Positions 8,229 to 16,652 of a DNA stretch of 64,000 nt are shown here, in pieces. The position numbers and the translations under genes were made by a program. Source of the stretch: Trinickia dinghuensis (GTDB taxonomy: Bacteria; Pseudomonadota; Gammaproteobacteria; Burkholderiales; Burkholderiaceae); the NCBI RefSeq assembly GCF_003367175.1, contig NZ_QRGA01000013.1:96824-160823 (forward strand), read 5' to 3'. Under the pieces are notes generated by a model that saw only the letters and a list, made by a program, of their open reading frames with translations, was not told the DNA's origin and made no database searches. Position 1 is the first letter of the stretch, and each line of letters opens with the position of its first letter.

Positions 8229-9299
8229 ATGAAACTCGTCGCCCGAATGCTGCTGGCCGTCTGCACGGCCTGCCTGGTAACGTCGTGCGCCCACATGGGC
8301 CCGACACATCTCAAAGCCGATCAAGTCGATTACGCGCGTGCGCTCGGCATGGCTAAGAAGCGGGCCATTCTCGATGCAATGGTTCAATTGCGCTTCGCGG
8401 ATGCTCCCTCGTTTCTCACCGTCAGCCAGATCATCGCGGCCTACACATTCGATGCAACGGTCGGGACCACGTTGAACGAAGGCTCCGGCGCGCAACCGAA
8501 CTATGCACTTGCAAATGGTTCGGTGTCCTATTCGAATCACCCGACGTTCACGTTCACACCGACGACCGGCGATGCCTTCGCCACGGCCTATATTCGTCCG
8601 CTGGCACCGACGCTCGTGCTGCCGCTCGCGCAAGGCGGCATACCGATCGACTTGCTGCTGCGCATTTCGGCGCAGTCGATCGACGGCCTGCTCAACGGCA
8701 CGGCGCTCGGCGGCTCGCGCAGTGCCGGTACGCCCGGTTTCTTCCAACTGATTCATGCGGCGCGGCGATTGCAACTGGCCGGTGAACTGAACGTCGAGCT
8801 TCGCAACGAGAAAGGCACGAATCACGTCTTTCTCGTCATCACCGTGCCGAGCGATAGCCAAGAGCCGCCCGGTGCCGCGGCCGATCGCCGCCTGGTGAAG
8901 CAGCTTCTGCACTTGCCGCACGACACGGGCAGTTTCGAAGTGGTCTACGGGCAGACGGCCACGCCTGGGCGGATTGCGCTGATGACGCGTTCGGCTCTCG
9001 GCATCTTGACCGATCTCGGCGCACAGATCGACGTTCCGGCCGCCAGCGTGGCAAGCGGTGCCACGAAGCCGACGGTTGGCCTCATCGGCGGGGAAACGCG
9101 ATCGACGATCGTCGTTCATTCCGGATCGGCCGCGCCCACGGACGCTTACGTTGCGATTCCGTTCGACAAGACCGTCTATTGGATCGACAGCAACGACTTC
9201 GATTCGAAATATGCGTTTACCGTCGTGCAGGATCTGATGGCGCTCGCGGAAGCCGATACGAGTTCGAAAGCGCCGATCGTGACGATTCCGGCCGGCTGA
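8229..9299 (+). CDS. Putative outer-membrane lipoprotein of unknown function
   Basis: A 356-residue protein with a lipoprotein signal: basic start, hydrophobic stretch and lipobox LVTSC with the lipidated cysteine at residue 20. The residue after the cysteine is Ala, which does not signal inner-membrane retention, so outer-membrane anchoring is expected. No catalytic motif or named domain was recognised. The first third contains a Thr/Tyr-rich patch (YSNHPTFTFTPTTGDAFATAYI), shortened here as the region near residues 100-125. It is monocistronic, bounded by the terminator at 8105-8140 and a hairpin that overlaps its stop codon. Comparable uncharacterised lipoproteins occur in Burkholderia, but I assign no role. 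Confidence 0.7.
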   Translation: MKLVARMLLAVCTACLVTSCAHMGPTHLKADQVDYARALGMAKKRAILDAMVQLRFADAPSFLTVSQIIAAYTFDATVGTTLNEGSGAQPNYALANGSVSYSNHPTFTFTPTTGDAFATAYIRPLAPTLVLPLAQGGIPIDLLLRISAQSIDGLLNGTALGGSRSAGTPGFFQLIHAARRLQLAGELNVELRNEKGTNHVFLVITVPSDSQEPPGAAADRRLVKQLLHLPHDTGSFEVVYGQTATPGRIALMTRSALGILTDLGAQIDVPAASVASGATKPTVGLIGGETRSTIVVHSGSAAPTDAYVAIPFDKTVYWIDSNDFDSKYAFTVVQDLMALAEADTSSKAPIVTIPAG

Positions 9300-9320
9300 T
9301 CGGGGAAGATTCCCCGATCA
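9297..9320. terminator. Bidirectional hairpin between convergent genes
   Basis: An inverted repeat TGATCGGGG ... CCCCGATCA (9-11 base arms) starts in the lipoprotein stop codon and lies 18 bases beyond the end of the convergent isomerase-like gene. No clear T-run follows on either side. Confidence 0.55.
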
Positions 9321-9338
9321 CAGCCCGGACTTTGCCCA

Positions 9339-9929
9339 TTAGCGCAGGGCCTCCTCGATAAAGTCGAGCCGATCCTGCCCAAAGAACATTTCGTCCCCCA
9401 CGAACATGGTGGGGACACCGAAGAGCCCTCGCGCCACGGCGGCCTCGGTATCCGCCTTCAATTTGCCCTTCACGGCGGGATTCTCGGCAAGCTCGGACAG
9501 AAAGGCCGAATCGAGCCCGGCCTCTTCCAGGACCGTCCGGAGGACGGACGCGTCACCGAGGTTGCACGGCCGCTCCCACATCGCCCGGAATACAGCGTCG
9601 ACATAGCGCAGGAACAGCTGCTCATCGTGCATCTGCGCGCCGGCCGCCCCGCGCATGAGCATCAGGGTGTTGATCGGGAAATGCGGATTGTTCTCGTATC
9701 GCACGCCGTAACGCCGCGCAAAGCGCGCGACGTCCGTCCACATCCAATTGCGTTTCGCGGGAATGGCCGCGGGCGAACTATTGTTCGTCGCCTTGTGTAT
9801 CCCTCCTACAAGAACGGGGCGATACGCGAGTTGCGCACCGTGCTCCGCGGCGATGCGCGGAAGTTGCGTCCATGCGAGATAGCTCGTAGGACTTCCAAAG
9901 TCAAAATAGAACTCGACGGTCTTCGTCAT
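9339..9929 (-). CDS. DsbA-fold oxidoreductase, 2-hydroxychromene-2-carboxylate isomerase type
   Basis: A 196-residue protein of the DsbA superfamily branch that includes kappa-class glutathione transferases and 2-hydroxychromene-2-carboxylate isomerase. The N-terminus has YFDFGSPTSY, where a serine (S13) replaces the CXXC redox pair of true DsbA. The cis-proline segment GVPTMFVGDEMFFGQDR is at residues 169-185. The family carries out glutathione-dependent isomerisation or transfer, often in aromatic degradation. No degradation genes flank it. The TetR gene starts 163 bases away in the opposite direction, so it may be part of that regulator's target set. Confidence 0.8.
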   Translation of the reverse strand: MTKTVEFYFDFGSPTSYLAWTQLPRIAAEHGAQLAYRPVLVGGIHKATNNSSPAAIPAKRNWMWTDVARFARRYGVRYENNPHFPINTLMLMRGAAGAQMHDEQLFLRYVDAVFRAMWERPCNLGDASVLRTVLEEAGLDSAFLSELAENPAVKGKLKADTEAAVARGLFGVPTMFVGDEMFFGQDRLDFIEEALR

Positions 9930-10028
9930 CTGCCATGTCCCTTATCGCTGCGTTAACCCGCTCCCTGCCCGGCACGCGTCATGCGCGGCTCGAAGTTCGG
10001 TCATGCACTATTGAACTAATGAATTAAT

Positions 10029-10040
10029 GAACTATCGTTA
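10029..10040. promoter_or_regulatory. Candidate TetR operator upstream of the TetR gene
   Basis: GAACTATCGTTA lies 52 bases before the regulator start. It differs from the perfect palindrome GAACGATCGTTC at 11458-11469 (before the divergent reductase genes) by two bases. Flanking copies of TTAACTGAAC and TTGAAC extend the symmetry. Confidence 0.5.
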
Positions 10041-10092
10041 ACTGAACGAGGCTCATGCTATCCTCGATCAACCCTATTTACCCTTGCAGGCC

Positions 10093-10662
10093 ATGCGCTA
10101 TTCGAACTCGCACAAAGAGGAAACGCGACGCAAACTCATAGAAAGTAGCCGCTCCATTGCGAAGAAAGACGGTTTCGCGTCCACGGGAATCGATGCTTTG
10201 ATGGCATCGATCGGGTTGACCGGCGCCGCGTTCTACAATCACTTTCCCTCCAAGCAGGCGCTGTTCGATGCGCTCGTGGGCGAGGAAGCGTCCAACAGCG
10301 CGCACATTCTTGCGGTAGACGCCGATGCCCCCGCGGACGATCTCGCCAAGCGTCTGCGCAGCTACCTGAGCACGCACCACGCCATGCATCCCGAATCGGG
10401 ATGCGCGCTGCCGACGCTCGCGCCGGAAATCGCGCGCGCCACGCCCGCCGCGCGTACCGAAATAGAAAACTCGCTCAAACGCATCCGCAACAATTGGAGC
10501 GCGCACCTCGACGATCCCGATGCCGCTTGGGCAGCGATCGCTCAATGCGTCGGCGCCCTTTTGCTCGCGCGCACCGTGGAGAGCGAACGTACCCGCAAGG
10601 AGATACTCCGTGCGAGCCGGCGCTTTCTCGGCGAGGCGCTCGGCCTTGACGGGCTGAAGTAA
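10093..10662 (+). CDS. TetR-family transcriptional repressor
   Basis: A regulator of 189 residues. I use the ATG at 10093 rather than the TTG at 10084 because many relatives begin MRYS followed by a charged HKEETRR stretch. The N-terminal helix-turn-helix is clear (SIAKKDGFASTGIDALMASIG then GAAFYNHFPSKQALFDALV, about residues 15-60). The C-terminal ligand domain has a conserved PESGCALPTLAPEI segment containing a cysteine. It is convergent with the short-chain dehydrogenase gene, and its probable operator recurs in the promoter shared by that gene and the quinone-reductase-like gene. It probably represses both in response to an electrophilic compound; that is inference. Confidence 0.88.
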   Translation: MRYSNSHKEETRRKLIESSRSIAKKDGFASTGIDALMASIGLTGAAFYNHFPSKQALFDALVGEEASNSAHILAVDADAPADDLAKRLRSYLSTHHAMHPESGCALPTLAPEIARATPAARTEIENSLKRIRNNWSAHLDDPDAAWAAIAQCVGALLLARTVESERTRKEILRASRRFLGEALGLDGLK

Positions 10663-10700
10663 GTCTCGCGTTTTCATGCGCGCTCGCGCAGATCGGGAAA

Positions 10701-11441
10701 TCACCAGCGCTCCATGTAAGGACGCAGATCCAGCTCGAACGTCCATGCGTCGCGCGGCTGCTGGTGCAGATACCAGTAGTTCTCGGCGATATGCTCCGGA
10801 TTCAGAATGCCGTCCTGTTCCTTCAGGGCATAGCGTTCCGGGAACGTCGTACGGATGAAGTCCGTATCGATGGCCCCATCGACGATCACGTGCGCGACGT
10901 GAATGTTCTTAGGGCCCAGTTCCCGTGCCATGCTCTGCGCGAGTGCGCGAAGCGCGTGCTTCGCGCCGGAGAATGCCGCGAAATTCGCTGAGCCGCGCAC
11001 GCTTGCCGTTGCCCCGGTAAAGAGGATCGTGCCGCGCCCTCGCGCGGCCATGCGCTTTGCGACCTCTCGGCCGGTGAGAAATGCGCCGAAGCATGCCATC
11101 TCCCAAACCTTGAAATACTTGCGCGCCGTTTCTTCCAGGATGCTGCAGGGGACGTTCGCGCCGACATTGAACACCATCGCTTCGATCGGCCCATGCTCGG
11201 CCTCGACGCGTTCGACGAGCGCCACGACGTCCTGCTCCTCGCGGGCGTCGCTCCCGTAGCCATAGGCGCTGCCGCCCTGCTCCCGAATCCGGCCGACAAG
11301 CGGCTCCAGTTTGTCCGCCGACCGGCGAGTCACGCAAGCGACGTATCCCTCTCGGGCAAAGCGCATCGCGATCGCGCCCCCGGTTGCGTCTCCCGCGCCG
11401 ATCACCAGCACGACCTTCGGCCGCGCATTGTCCGATTGCAT
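10701..11441 (-). CDS. Short-chain dehydrogenase/reductase, atypical active site
   Basis: A 246-residue Rossmann protein of the SDR superfamily. The nucleotide loop is GAGDATGGAIA (residues 15-25) and the structural NVGAN motif is near residue 92. The usual catalytic Tyr-XXX-Lys is altered: the sequence reads FSGAK, with Phe at 157 and Lys at 161, so the general acid is missing. Either it uses another residue or it is not a classical oxidoreductase. It diverges from the medium-chain reductase gene across a 118-base region with a palindromic operator candidate, which suggests joint TetR control. Confidence 0.8.
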   Translation of the reverse strand: MQSDNARPKVVLVIGAGDATGGAIAMRFAREGYVACVTRRSADKLEPLVGRIREQGGSAYGYGSDAREEQDVVALVERVEAEHGPIEAMVFNVGANVPCSILEETARKYFKVWEMACFGAFLTGREVAKRMAARGRGTILFTGATASVRGSANFAAFSGAKHALRALAQSMARELGPKNIHVAHVIVDGAIDTDFIRTTFPERYALKEQDGILNPEHIAENYWYLHQQPRDAWTFELDLRPYMERW

Positions 11442-11457
11442 GTCGTCTCCTCATAGC

Positions 11458-11469
11458 GAACGATCGTTC
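11458..11469. promoter_or_regulatory. Perfect palindromic operator in divergent promoter
   Basis: GAACGATCGTTC is a perfect 12-base palindrome located 16 bases before the SDR start and 90 before the reductase start. It is followed by an AT-rich stretch (AGAACGTTAATTAAA). The related motif before the TetR gene supports a TetR site. Confidence 0.55.
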
Positions 11470-11559
11470 AGTTATAGAACGTTAATTAAATCGATGTGCC
11501 TTGTCAACCAGCCGCTTGACGCTCATCATTCGCTTTTACGCTCGAGGAGTCCTCACGCC

Positions 11560-12585
11560 ATGTTGCCCTCCACTTCACGACAAATCGTCCTTGCCTCCCG
11601 CCCGTCCGGACGTCCGGTACCGGACAATTTCCGTCTGGAAGAGGTCCCCGTTCCACGGGCGCCCGCGGGGGGCCTGTTGCTTCGCGTTCTATATCTGTCG
11701 CTCGACCCGTATATGCGCGGGCGCATGGACGCAGCCAAGTCCTATGCGGCCGCCGTTGAAGTGGGTCACGTCATGGTGGGTGAAAGCGTGTCGGAGGTCG
11801 TCGAGTCGAATCACGCGGACTACAAGGTAGGGGACATCGTGCTCGCGCACACAGGGTGGCGTGACTATGCGCCGTCCGACGGCACGCGCTTGCGCAAACT
11901 CGACCCGTCGCTGGCGCCATTGACCACGGGACTCGGCGTGCTCGGCATGCCCGGTTTCACCGCCTGGTCCGGCCTTCATCTGATCGGCAAGCCGAAGGCC
12001 GGCGAAACCGTTGTCGTTGCGGCGGCGAGCGGGCCCGTTGGCTCGCTCGTCGGCCAACTCGCGCAAATGGTCGGTGCACGCGCCGTTGGGATTGCCGGCG
12101 GCGCCAAGAAGTGCGAGTACGTCAAGGACGAACTTGGCTTCGATGCCGTCATCGATCACCGTTCATCCGATTTTGCCGATGCCTTGGCCGCCGCGTGTCC
12201 ACGCGGTATCGACGTCTACTTCGAAAACGTCGGCGGGGCTATTTGGGATGCGGTGCTGCCGTTGCTCAATACGTTCGCTCGCGTTCCTGTTTGCGGGCTG
12301 ATCGCGCAATACAACGGCCCAAGCGGCAACACGGCGCAGGACCGCTTGCCGCGAACGATGCGCGAAATATTGAGTAAAAGCCTGACACTGCGGGGCTTCA
12401 TCAATTACGAATTCGCGGACGAGCATTACCCTGCCTTCCTCGACGCCGTTTCCAAGGGCATCGCCGACGGCCGGATTCGCTATCGCGAAGACATTACGGA
12501 CGGGCTCGAGAATGCGCCGGCCGCGTTTATGGGAATGCTGGATGGGAAGAATTTCGGAAAGGCGATCGTACGCGTTGGCGGCTAA
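11560..12585 (+). CDS. NADP-dependent medium-chain reductase (CurA/leukotriene B4 dehydrogenase type)
   Basis: A 341-residue zinc-free MDR enzyme. I start at the ATG at 11560, which has a CGAGGAGT ribosome site 9 bases before it, not at the far-upstream in-frame start. The N-terminus carries VYLSLDPYMRGRM-like sequence (here LYLSLDPYMRGRM), diagnostic for the prostaglandin/curcumin reductase group. The NADPH loop AAASGPVGSLVGQLA lies near residue 155. Relatives reduce alpha,beta-unsaturated ketones and aldehydes. It is divergent from the SDR gene with a shared palindrome, and the trio with TetR looks like an electrophile-response module. Confidence 0.88.
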   Translation: MLPSTSRQIVLASRPSGRPVPDNFRLEEVPVPRAPAGGLLLRVLYLSLDPYMRGRMDAAKSYAAAVEVGHVMVGESVSEVVESNHADYKVGDIVLAHTGWRDYAPSDGTRLRKLDPSLAPLTTGLGVLGMPGFTAWSGLHLIGKPKAGETVVVAAASGPVGSLVGQLAQMVGARAVGIAGGAKKCEYVKDELGFDAVIDHRSSDFADALAAACPRGIDVYFENVGGAIWDAVLPLLNTFARVPVCGLIAQYNGPSGNTAQDRLPRTMREILSKSLTLRGFINYEFADEHYPAFLDAVSKGIADGRIRYREDITDGLENAPAAFMGMLDGKNFGKAIVRVGG

Positions 12586-12612
12586 GCGAATGTCAGGTGC
12601 CGCACGGCGCCA

Positions 12613-13050
12613 TCACTGAAGATCCTCGGAAAAACGAAGCGCGCGCGGCAGCATGCCTGCACGGAAATAGAAGCGCTGGGCGAGGACGTTCGACAGCGCG
12701 GTGTCGAGCACCAGCTTCCCACATCGATGGCTGCGCCCGATCTCGCGAAGCGCATCGATCATTCGTTCGCCGTGGCTTCGGCCTCGTTCGCGCTCATCGG
12801 TGACCAAGTCGTCGACATAGAGGAAGCGGCCGTGAATCAAGTTATCGACCTGACGATAACCCGCTAACGCCACCGGCCTGCGGCCATCCCACATAGCCAG
12901 CAGTCGGTACTGCTGTGCGCGCTGAACGGCAACGCGCGCAACCAGCTCGTCAGGCGCACTCAAGTGCGGGCGCAACTGCTGCATGAGTTCGAAACAAGCC
13001 GCGACGTCGGCGTCGGTTTCCGCATGCTCGAGGGGCAAGAGCGTTGTCAT
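12613..13050 (-). CDS. GNAT-family N-acetyltransferase
   Basis: A 145-residue single-domain acetyltransferase. Motif A is VTDERERGRSHGERMIDAL, matching the R/Q-X-X-G-X-G/A acetyl-CoA loop, and the C-terminal FYFRAGMLPRALRF matches motif B. The substrate is unknown. It is divergent from the MocR-type regulator gene with 90 bases between the starts, so it is a reasonable target of that regulator. Confidence 0.85.
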   Translation of the reverse strand: MTTLLPLEHAETDADVAACFELMQQLRPHLSAPDELVARVAVQRAQQYRLLAMWDGRRPVALAGYRQVDNLIHGRFLYVDDLVTDERERGRSHGERMIDALREIGRSHRCGKLVLDTALSNVLAQRFYFRAGMLPRALRFSEDLQ

Positions 13051-13140
13051 AGTGGTTTTGGCGAATGGTTGGTGTAGTCTTCAGTCTCGCCGATCGATGG
13101 CATAGCCGACAGACACATCTTTTCCATTTCCAACTAGGCC

Positions 13141-14631
13141 ATGAGTCAATCCGTCAACGCGCCGCCGTCCGCTGCTTCGACTATTCACGCGCAGATTTAC
13201 GCGCGCTTTCGCGCCATGATCGAGCAGGGTCAACTCAAACCCGGGCAGCGTATCTCGTCGCTGCGCGCCCTGGCCGAGGAGCTTGGCGTTGCGCGCGGAA
13301 CCGTGCAGGCGGCTTACGATCGCTTGCTGGGCGAAGGCTATTTGATCGCTCGCGGAGCCGCCGGCACGTTCGTCGCGGAACATACCGCCCCGACGAAGCG
13401 GCTATCGCAAGCGCGCACGGCAGAACCGGCACCGCGCAGCGCACCAAGCCGCGCGGTGCGGAAGCATGCCGGCGACGCGTGGTTCGAATCTGCAGGACAA
13501 ACGCCCGCGATGCTCCAGCTAGGCATCCCGGCGCTCGATGAATTCCCGCGCAAACTTTGGACTAGACTGCTCGCGCGCCACGTGCGACAGATGCACGCAC
13601 TGAACAAACCCGCACCGGCCGGATATGCGCCGCTGCGCGAAGCGCTGGCCACGTATCTTTACCGGTCGCGTGGGTTCGAAGTCCAGCCCGCGCAAGTCTT
13701 CATCGTGCCGGCTTATACGGCCGGGCTCGATCTCGCGGTGGATGCGCTCGGACTGACTGTTGGGCTGACTGCCGGGCCGCGGCGAGGCGCGGATCACGGC
13801 GTCTGGGTCGAGTGCCCGGGGTTTCCGCCGACGGCGCGGCTCCTCAAGCGCGTGGGTCTGCATTCGCATCTCGTTCCGGTCGACGAGCAAGGCCTCGATG
13901 TCGATTTTGGCCTGCGGCACTACCCGCGGGCGAAGATGGCCGTCGTCACGCCGTCGCATCAGAGTCCAACTGGGGTTGCGTTGTCTTTGCCTCGGCGTGT
14001 GGCGCTGTTGGACTGGGCGGCCAAGCATCGTGCATGGATCGTCGAGGATGATTACGACGGCGAATACCGATATCGAGGCCATCCGCTCCCCGCGTTGAAA
14101 AGTCTCGATACCCGCGACCGCGTGATCTACTCCGGCACGCTCAGCAAAGTCATGTTCCCCGGGTTGCGGCTGGCCTATGTGGTCGCCCCGCAAAGCCAAA
14201 TCGAGGCATTTGAAGCCGCCGGCACAAGAGCCGCGCACGGCGGCTGTCCGGAGTTGATGCAAGCCGCCGTAGCCGAATTCATCGCGGACGGCCACTTCGC
14301 GCGCCACATCAAACGGATGCGGACACTCTACGCGCAGCGCCGTGCGATGTTGGCAACCGCGCTGCAACCATACGAAGACGACGGATACGTGGTGCGCCTT
14401 CAGGATGGAGGCATGCATCTCATGCTCGACGTCCCGGCCGGTAGCGACGACCTCGCCATGGCTCGCCGCGCCCGTGAGGCGGGCTTCGGGGTTCACTCCC
14501 TGACGGCATGGCGCTCGGGGCGGCGCGGTCAGCGCGCGCTACTGCTCGGGTTCACCAACATTCCCGACCAGACCGAGGCCAACCGCCAAGTCACGCTGCT
14601 GATGCGCGCGCTAGGAGACAAGCGCGCTTAA
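13141..14631 (+). CDS. MocR-type regulator (GntR winged helix fused to aminotransferase domain)
   Basis: A 496-residue protein. Residues about 15-85 are a GntR winged helix (LKPGQRISSLRALAEELGV then ARGTVQAAYDRLL). Residues about 120-490 are a fold-type I aminotransferase-like domain with the PLP lysine in YSGTLSKVMFPGLRLAYV at K336 and the Asp/Tyr segment VEDDYDGEYRYRG. MocR/PdxR proteins sense PLP or an amino-acid adduct and control nearby genes. The divergent GNAT gene is the obvious candidate target. The convergent VOC gene ends 18 bases after it. Confidence 0.9.
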   Translation: MSQSVNAPPSAASTIHAQIYARFRAMIEQGQLKPGQRISSLRALAEELGVARGTVQAAYDRLLGEGYLIARGAAGTFVAEHTAPTKRLSQARTAEPAPRSAPSRAVRKHAGDAWFESAGQTPAMLQLGIPALDEFPRKLWTRLLARHVRQMHALNKPAPAGYAPLREALATYLYRSRGFEVQPAQVFIVPAYTAGLDLAVDALGLTVGLTAGPRRGADHGVWVECPGFPPTARLLKRVGLHSHLVPVDEQGLDVDFGLRHYPRAKMAVVTPSHQSPTGVALSLPRRVALLDWAAKHRAWIVEDDYDGEYRYRGHPLPALKSLDTRDRVIYSGTLSKVMFPGLRLAYVVAPQSQIEAFEAAGTRAAHGGCPELMQAAVAEFIADGHFARHIKRMRTLYAQRRAMLATALQPYEDDGYVVRLQDGGMHLMLDVPAGSDDLAMARRAREAGFGVHSLTAWRSGRRGQRALLLGFTNIPDQTEANRQVTLLMRALGDKRA

Positions 14632-14649
14632 CGCCAACCGCCCGACCGC

Positions 14650-15057
14650 TTATGCGGCCACGCCTGCGCCGTGCTTCTTGATCGCCTCGGCCGTCACCGG
14701 CGTAAACAAATTGACGAGGTTCCCGTCAGGGTCTCGAAACAACACGGAGCGATTGCCCCAGGGCTGCGTCGTCGGATGCTGCACGAAGTCCGTCACGACC
14801 CCGCTCAGCTTCTCGTAGGCCTCGTCGACGTCGGGCACGCGGAACTCGAAGATGGCCGAGCGGTTCTCTCCCCCGGTGGCGGCTCCCGCACCGAACAGCA
14901 CCATCGTGCGCGTGCTGCCGACCGCCAACGTCGCGCTGCGCGTCGAGAGTTCCGCGTACTCTTCGGTGTACCAGATGGCCGTCAGCCCAATCTGCTCATA
15001 GAACTGCACGAGCCGTTTAACGTCGTCGGTGATGATTCGGGTGGAAACGAAGTCCAT
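14650..15057 (-). CDS. VOC (glyoxalase/bleomycin-resistance fold) protein
   Basis: A 135-residue protein with paired beta-alpha-beta-beta-beta units. It begins MDFVSTRIITDDVKRLVQFYEQIGL, cited here as residues 1-25, and ends with FRDPDGNLVNLFTP, the typical second-half metal-site strand. I use the ATG at 15057 because the upstream extension to 15195 does not look like VOC sequence. Such stand-alone proteins may bind or modify small toxic compounds; the substrate is unknown. The 268 bases upstream to the next gene end hold nothing I can support. Confidence 0.8.
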   Translation of the reverse strand: MDFVSTRIITDDVKRLVQFYEQIGLTAIWYTEEYAELSTRSATLAVGSTRTMVLFGAGAATGGENRSAIFEFRVPDVDEAYEKLSGVVTDFVQHPTTQPWGNRSVLFRDPDGNLVNLFTPVTAEAIKKHGAGVAA

Positions 15058-15325
15058 TTTTTGTCCGTAGGGAGTTGTCGTTGGCCGAACTGACACCGTC
15101 AGTCGGGCGTCGATCGGACATCGCCATCGCATTCCGGTGTGCGGCCTTGCCTGCAACGGCAAGGCAACTACGCGGATCAGAACGCGATCGCCCACGAATG
15201 GTATGGAAGGCCTACTGCCATCGTACTGTCAGCAGCGAAAGACCCGCCTGCGACTTCCGCTCTTGCGGCACGCACTCGCTCGCCGCCAAGCTTGGAAGCT
15301 GCTTGAACCGCCACGCCGGAGATCC

Positions 15326-16414
15326 TCAACCTCGCATTCCGGACAACCACGGCGCAAGCTCCACCTCGGCGGAAGCCTCTTCTTTTGAGGTGGCGGTGTC
15401 GCTGACCAGTTTGCGGCGAGCACGGTCGAAGTAGAGACGATGCGTGACCTCGTATTGCCGGGCGCTGCCGCGCATGTAGGCTTCGTCGTCCGACAAGAAG
15501 CCGACTCGGCCGCGCATCGCCTCGGGACCGATCAGTTTCCGCAGGGAACCCATGAGGACACCGGTCGACAACACCGGAATGTCGGCGAGCGAATCGGCCG
15601 TCGTCGGCATCGCGCAATGCGTGACGTCGTGGACGCGGTTGCGCCCCAAGGGCGTCGCCCGCTTTGGATCCGGGCGCGGCACGCTGGGGGCATTCGGAAG
15701 TGCGGCCTGTGCGTCGGAGTTCGCTGCGCGTGTAGGCACCGCATCCCCGAGACGATATGACTTCAGCACATGCGCCTGCGGTCGACCTCCGAGGTCTCCA
15801 TAGATCGATTCGTCCACTTGCGCGACCACCGCCTTCACTTGACGCTGTCGCAGCGAATCGAGCAAGTGACCGAGGCGCGCGCGCTGCGGTTCGCGAAACC
15901 ACGACGCCGGCAAGTGCAGCAGAACGACGCTGCCGGCTTTGAGCGCGCCCTCGCGCGCGGCCTGATCGACCACCGTGAGCAAATCAGGCAGGCCATCCGA
16001 TGCGGCCTTGTCGCGTGCACTTCGCTCGGTGGGCCGCACCGAGCGTGGCTCGACCGGCGAATGCGTCACCACCAGCACGCGCCCGTCCTTAGACTCAGCC
16101 GCGTCCAAGAGCGCATGGCGTATCCCCTCGGTCGACTCGGTGCGCGCCGCGCCTCCCGTACCGGCCGCGACTTTGACAGCCGCTCGCGCACGCGCATCGA
16201 AATGCGCTCCGCTGCCCGAATGCAACGAAGTCAGTCCACTCAGCGTCGAATCCTCACTCAGCCGGCGCCTAGCGCGAGACGCCTCCGAGTCCATCCTCCG
16301 TTCGGAAGGCGTGCGCTCGAGCGCCCCCGTGCCGGGTCGAGGCGGCAACGACGAAGGGCGATTGTCTAGGTCCGGGCCATCGTTGCCGATGCCGGATTCG
16401 GTTCCGATCTTCAT
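15326..16414 (-). CDS. Candidate type III secreted effector, unknown fold
   Basis: A 362-residue protein with no recognised domain. The first 80 residues are rich in Ser, Pro, Arg and Gly and low in hydrophobics (NRPSSLPPRPGTGALERT), as in T3SS secretion signals. A compact middle region follows (VLVVTHSPVEPRS, then AGSVVLLHLPASWFREPQ) and the C-terminus is charged. It is the first gene of the block that borders the T3SS, is divergent from an HrpB-like regulator, and has a TTCG-N16-TTCG box on its strand at 16560-16583. The -10 spacing for that box is not ideal. An unrelated cytoplasmic protein cannot be excluded. Confidence 0.55.
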   Translation of the reverse strand: MKIGTESGIGNDGPDLDNRPSSLPPRPGTGALERTPSERRMDSEASRARRRLSEDSTLSGLTSLHSGSGAHFDARARAAVKVAAGTGGAARTESTEGIRHALLDAAESKDGRVLVVTHSPVEPRSVRPTERSARDKAASDGLPDLLTVVDQAAREGALKAGSVVLLHLPASWFREPQRARLGHLLDSLRQRQVKAVVAQVDESIYGDLGGRPQAHVLKSYRLGDAVPTRAANSDAQAALPNAPSVPRPDPKRATPLGRNRVHDVTHCAMPTTADSLADIPVLSTGVLMGSLRKLIGPEAMRGRVGFLSDDEAYMRGSARQYEVTHRLYFDRARRKLVSDTATSKEEASAEVELAPWLSGMRG

Positions 16415-16559
16415 GGGTGTTTCGCGTGCGGTGGTCGTTCGATCCTCCCCCTCTTGCGCGCCCTCGTCTCACCCAATGCGAACTTGTGTTCGCGAACCCG
16501 CAACGTCGGCTGCCGCGATGCCGTGCGAAGCCGCCGAACGAGGCATCGCCCCCCCGATC

Positions 16560-16583
16560 CGAAGTCGCGAGTGCCGAAACGAA
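16560..16583 (-). promoter_or_regulatory. hrp_II-type box upstream of candidate effector
   Basis: On the minus strand TTCG, 16 bases, TTCG, located 146 bases before the effector-like gene start. No good -10 hexamer sits 30-32 bases downstream (the nearest is CACGGC), so this is the weakest of the six boxes found. Chance occurrence is plausible. Confidence 0.4.
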
Positions 16584-16652
16584 GCGACGTTTTCATCGCT
16601 CGCACGGCAGCCGCTAGAGTCGATCCGACCTGACGGCACGCCTGACCCATCG

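Noticed and set aside
16479..16496. CGAA-N10-CGAA in the effector/regulator divergent region
   Set aside because: The spacing does not fit hrp_II or PIP boxes.
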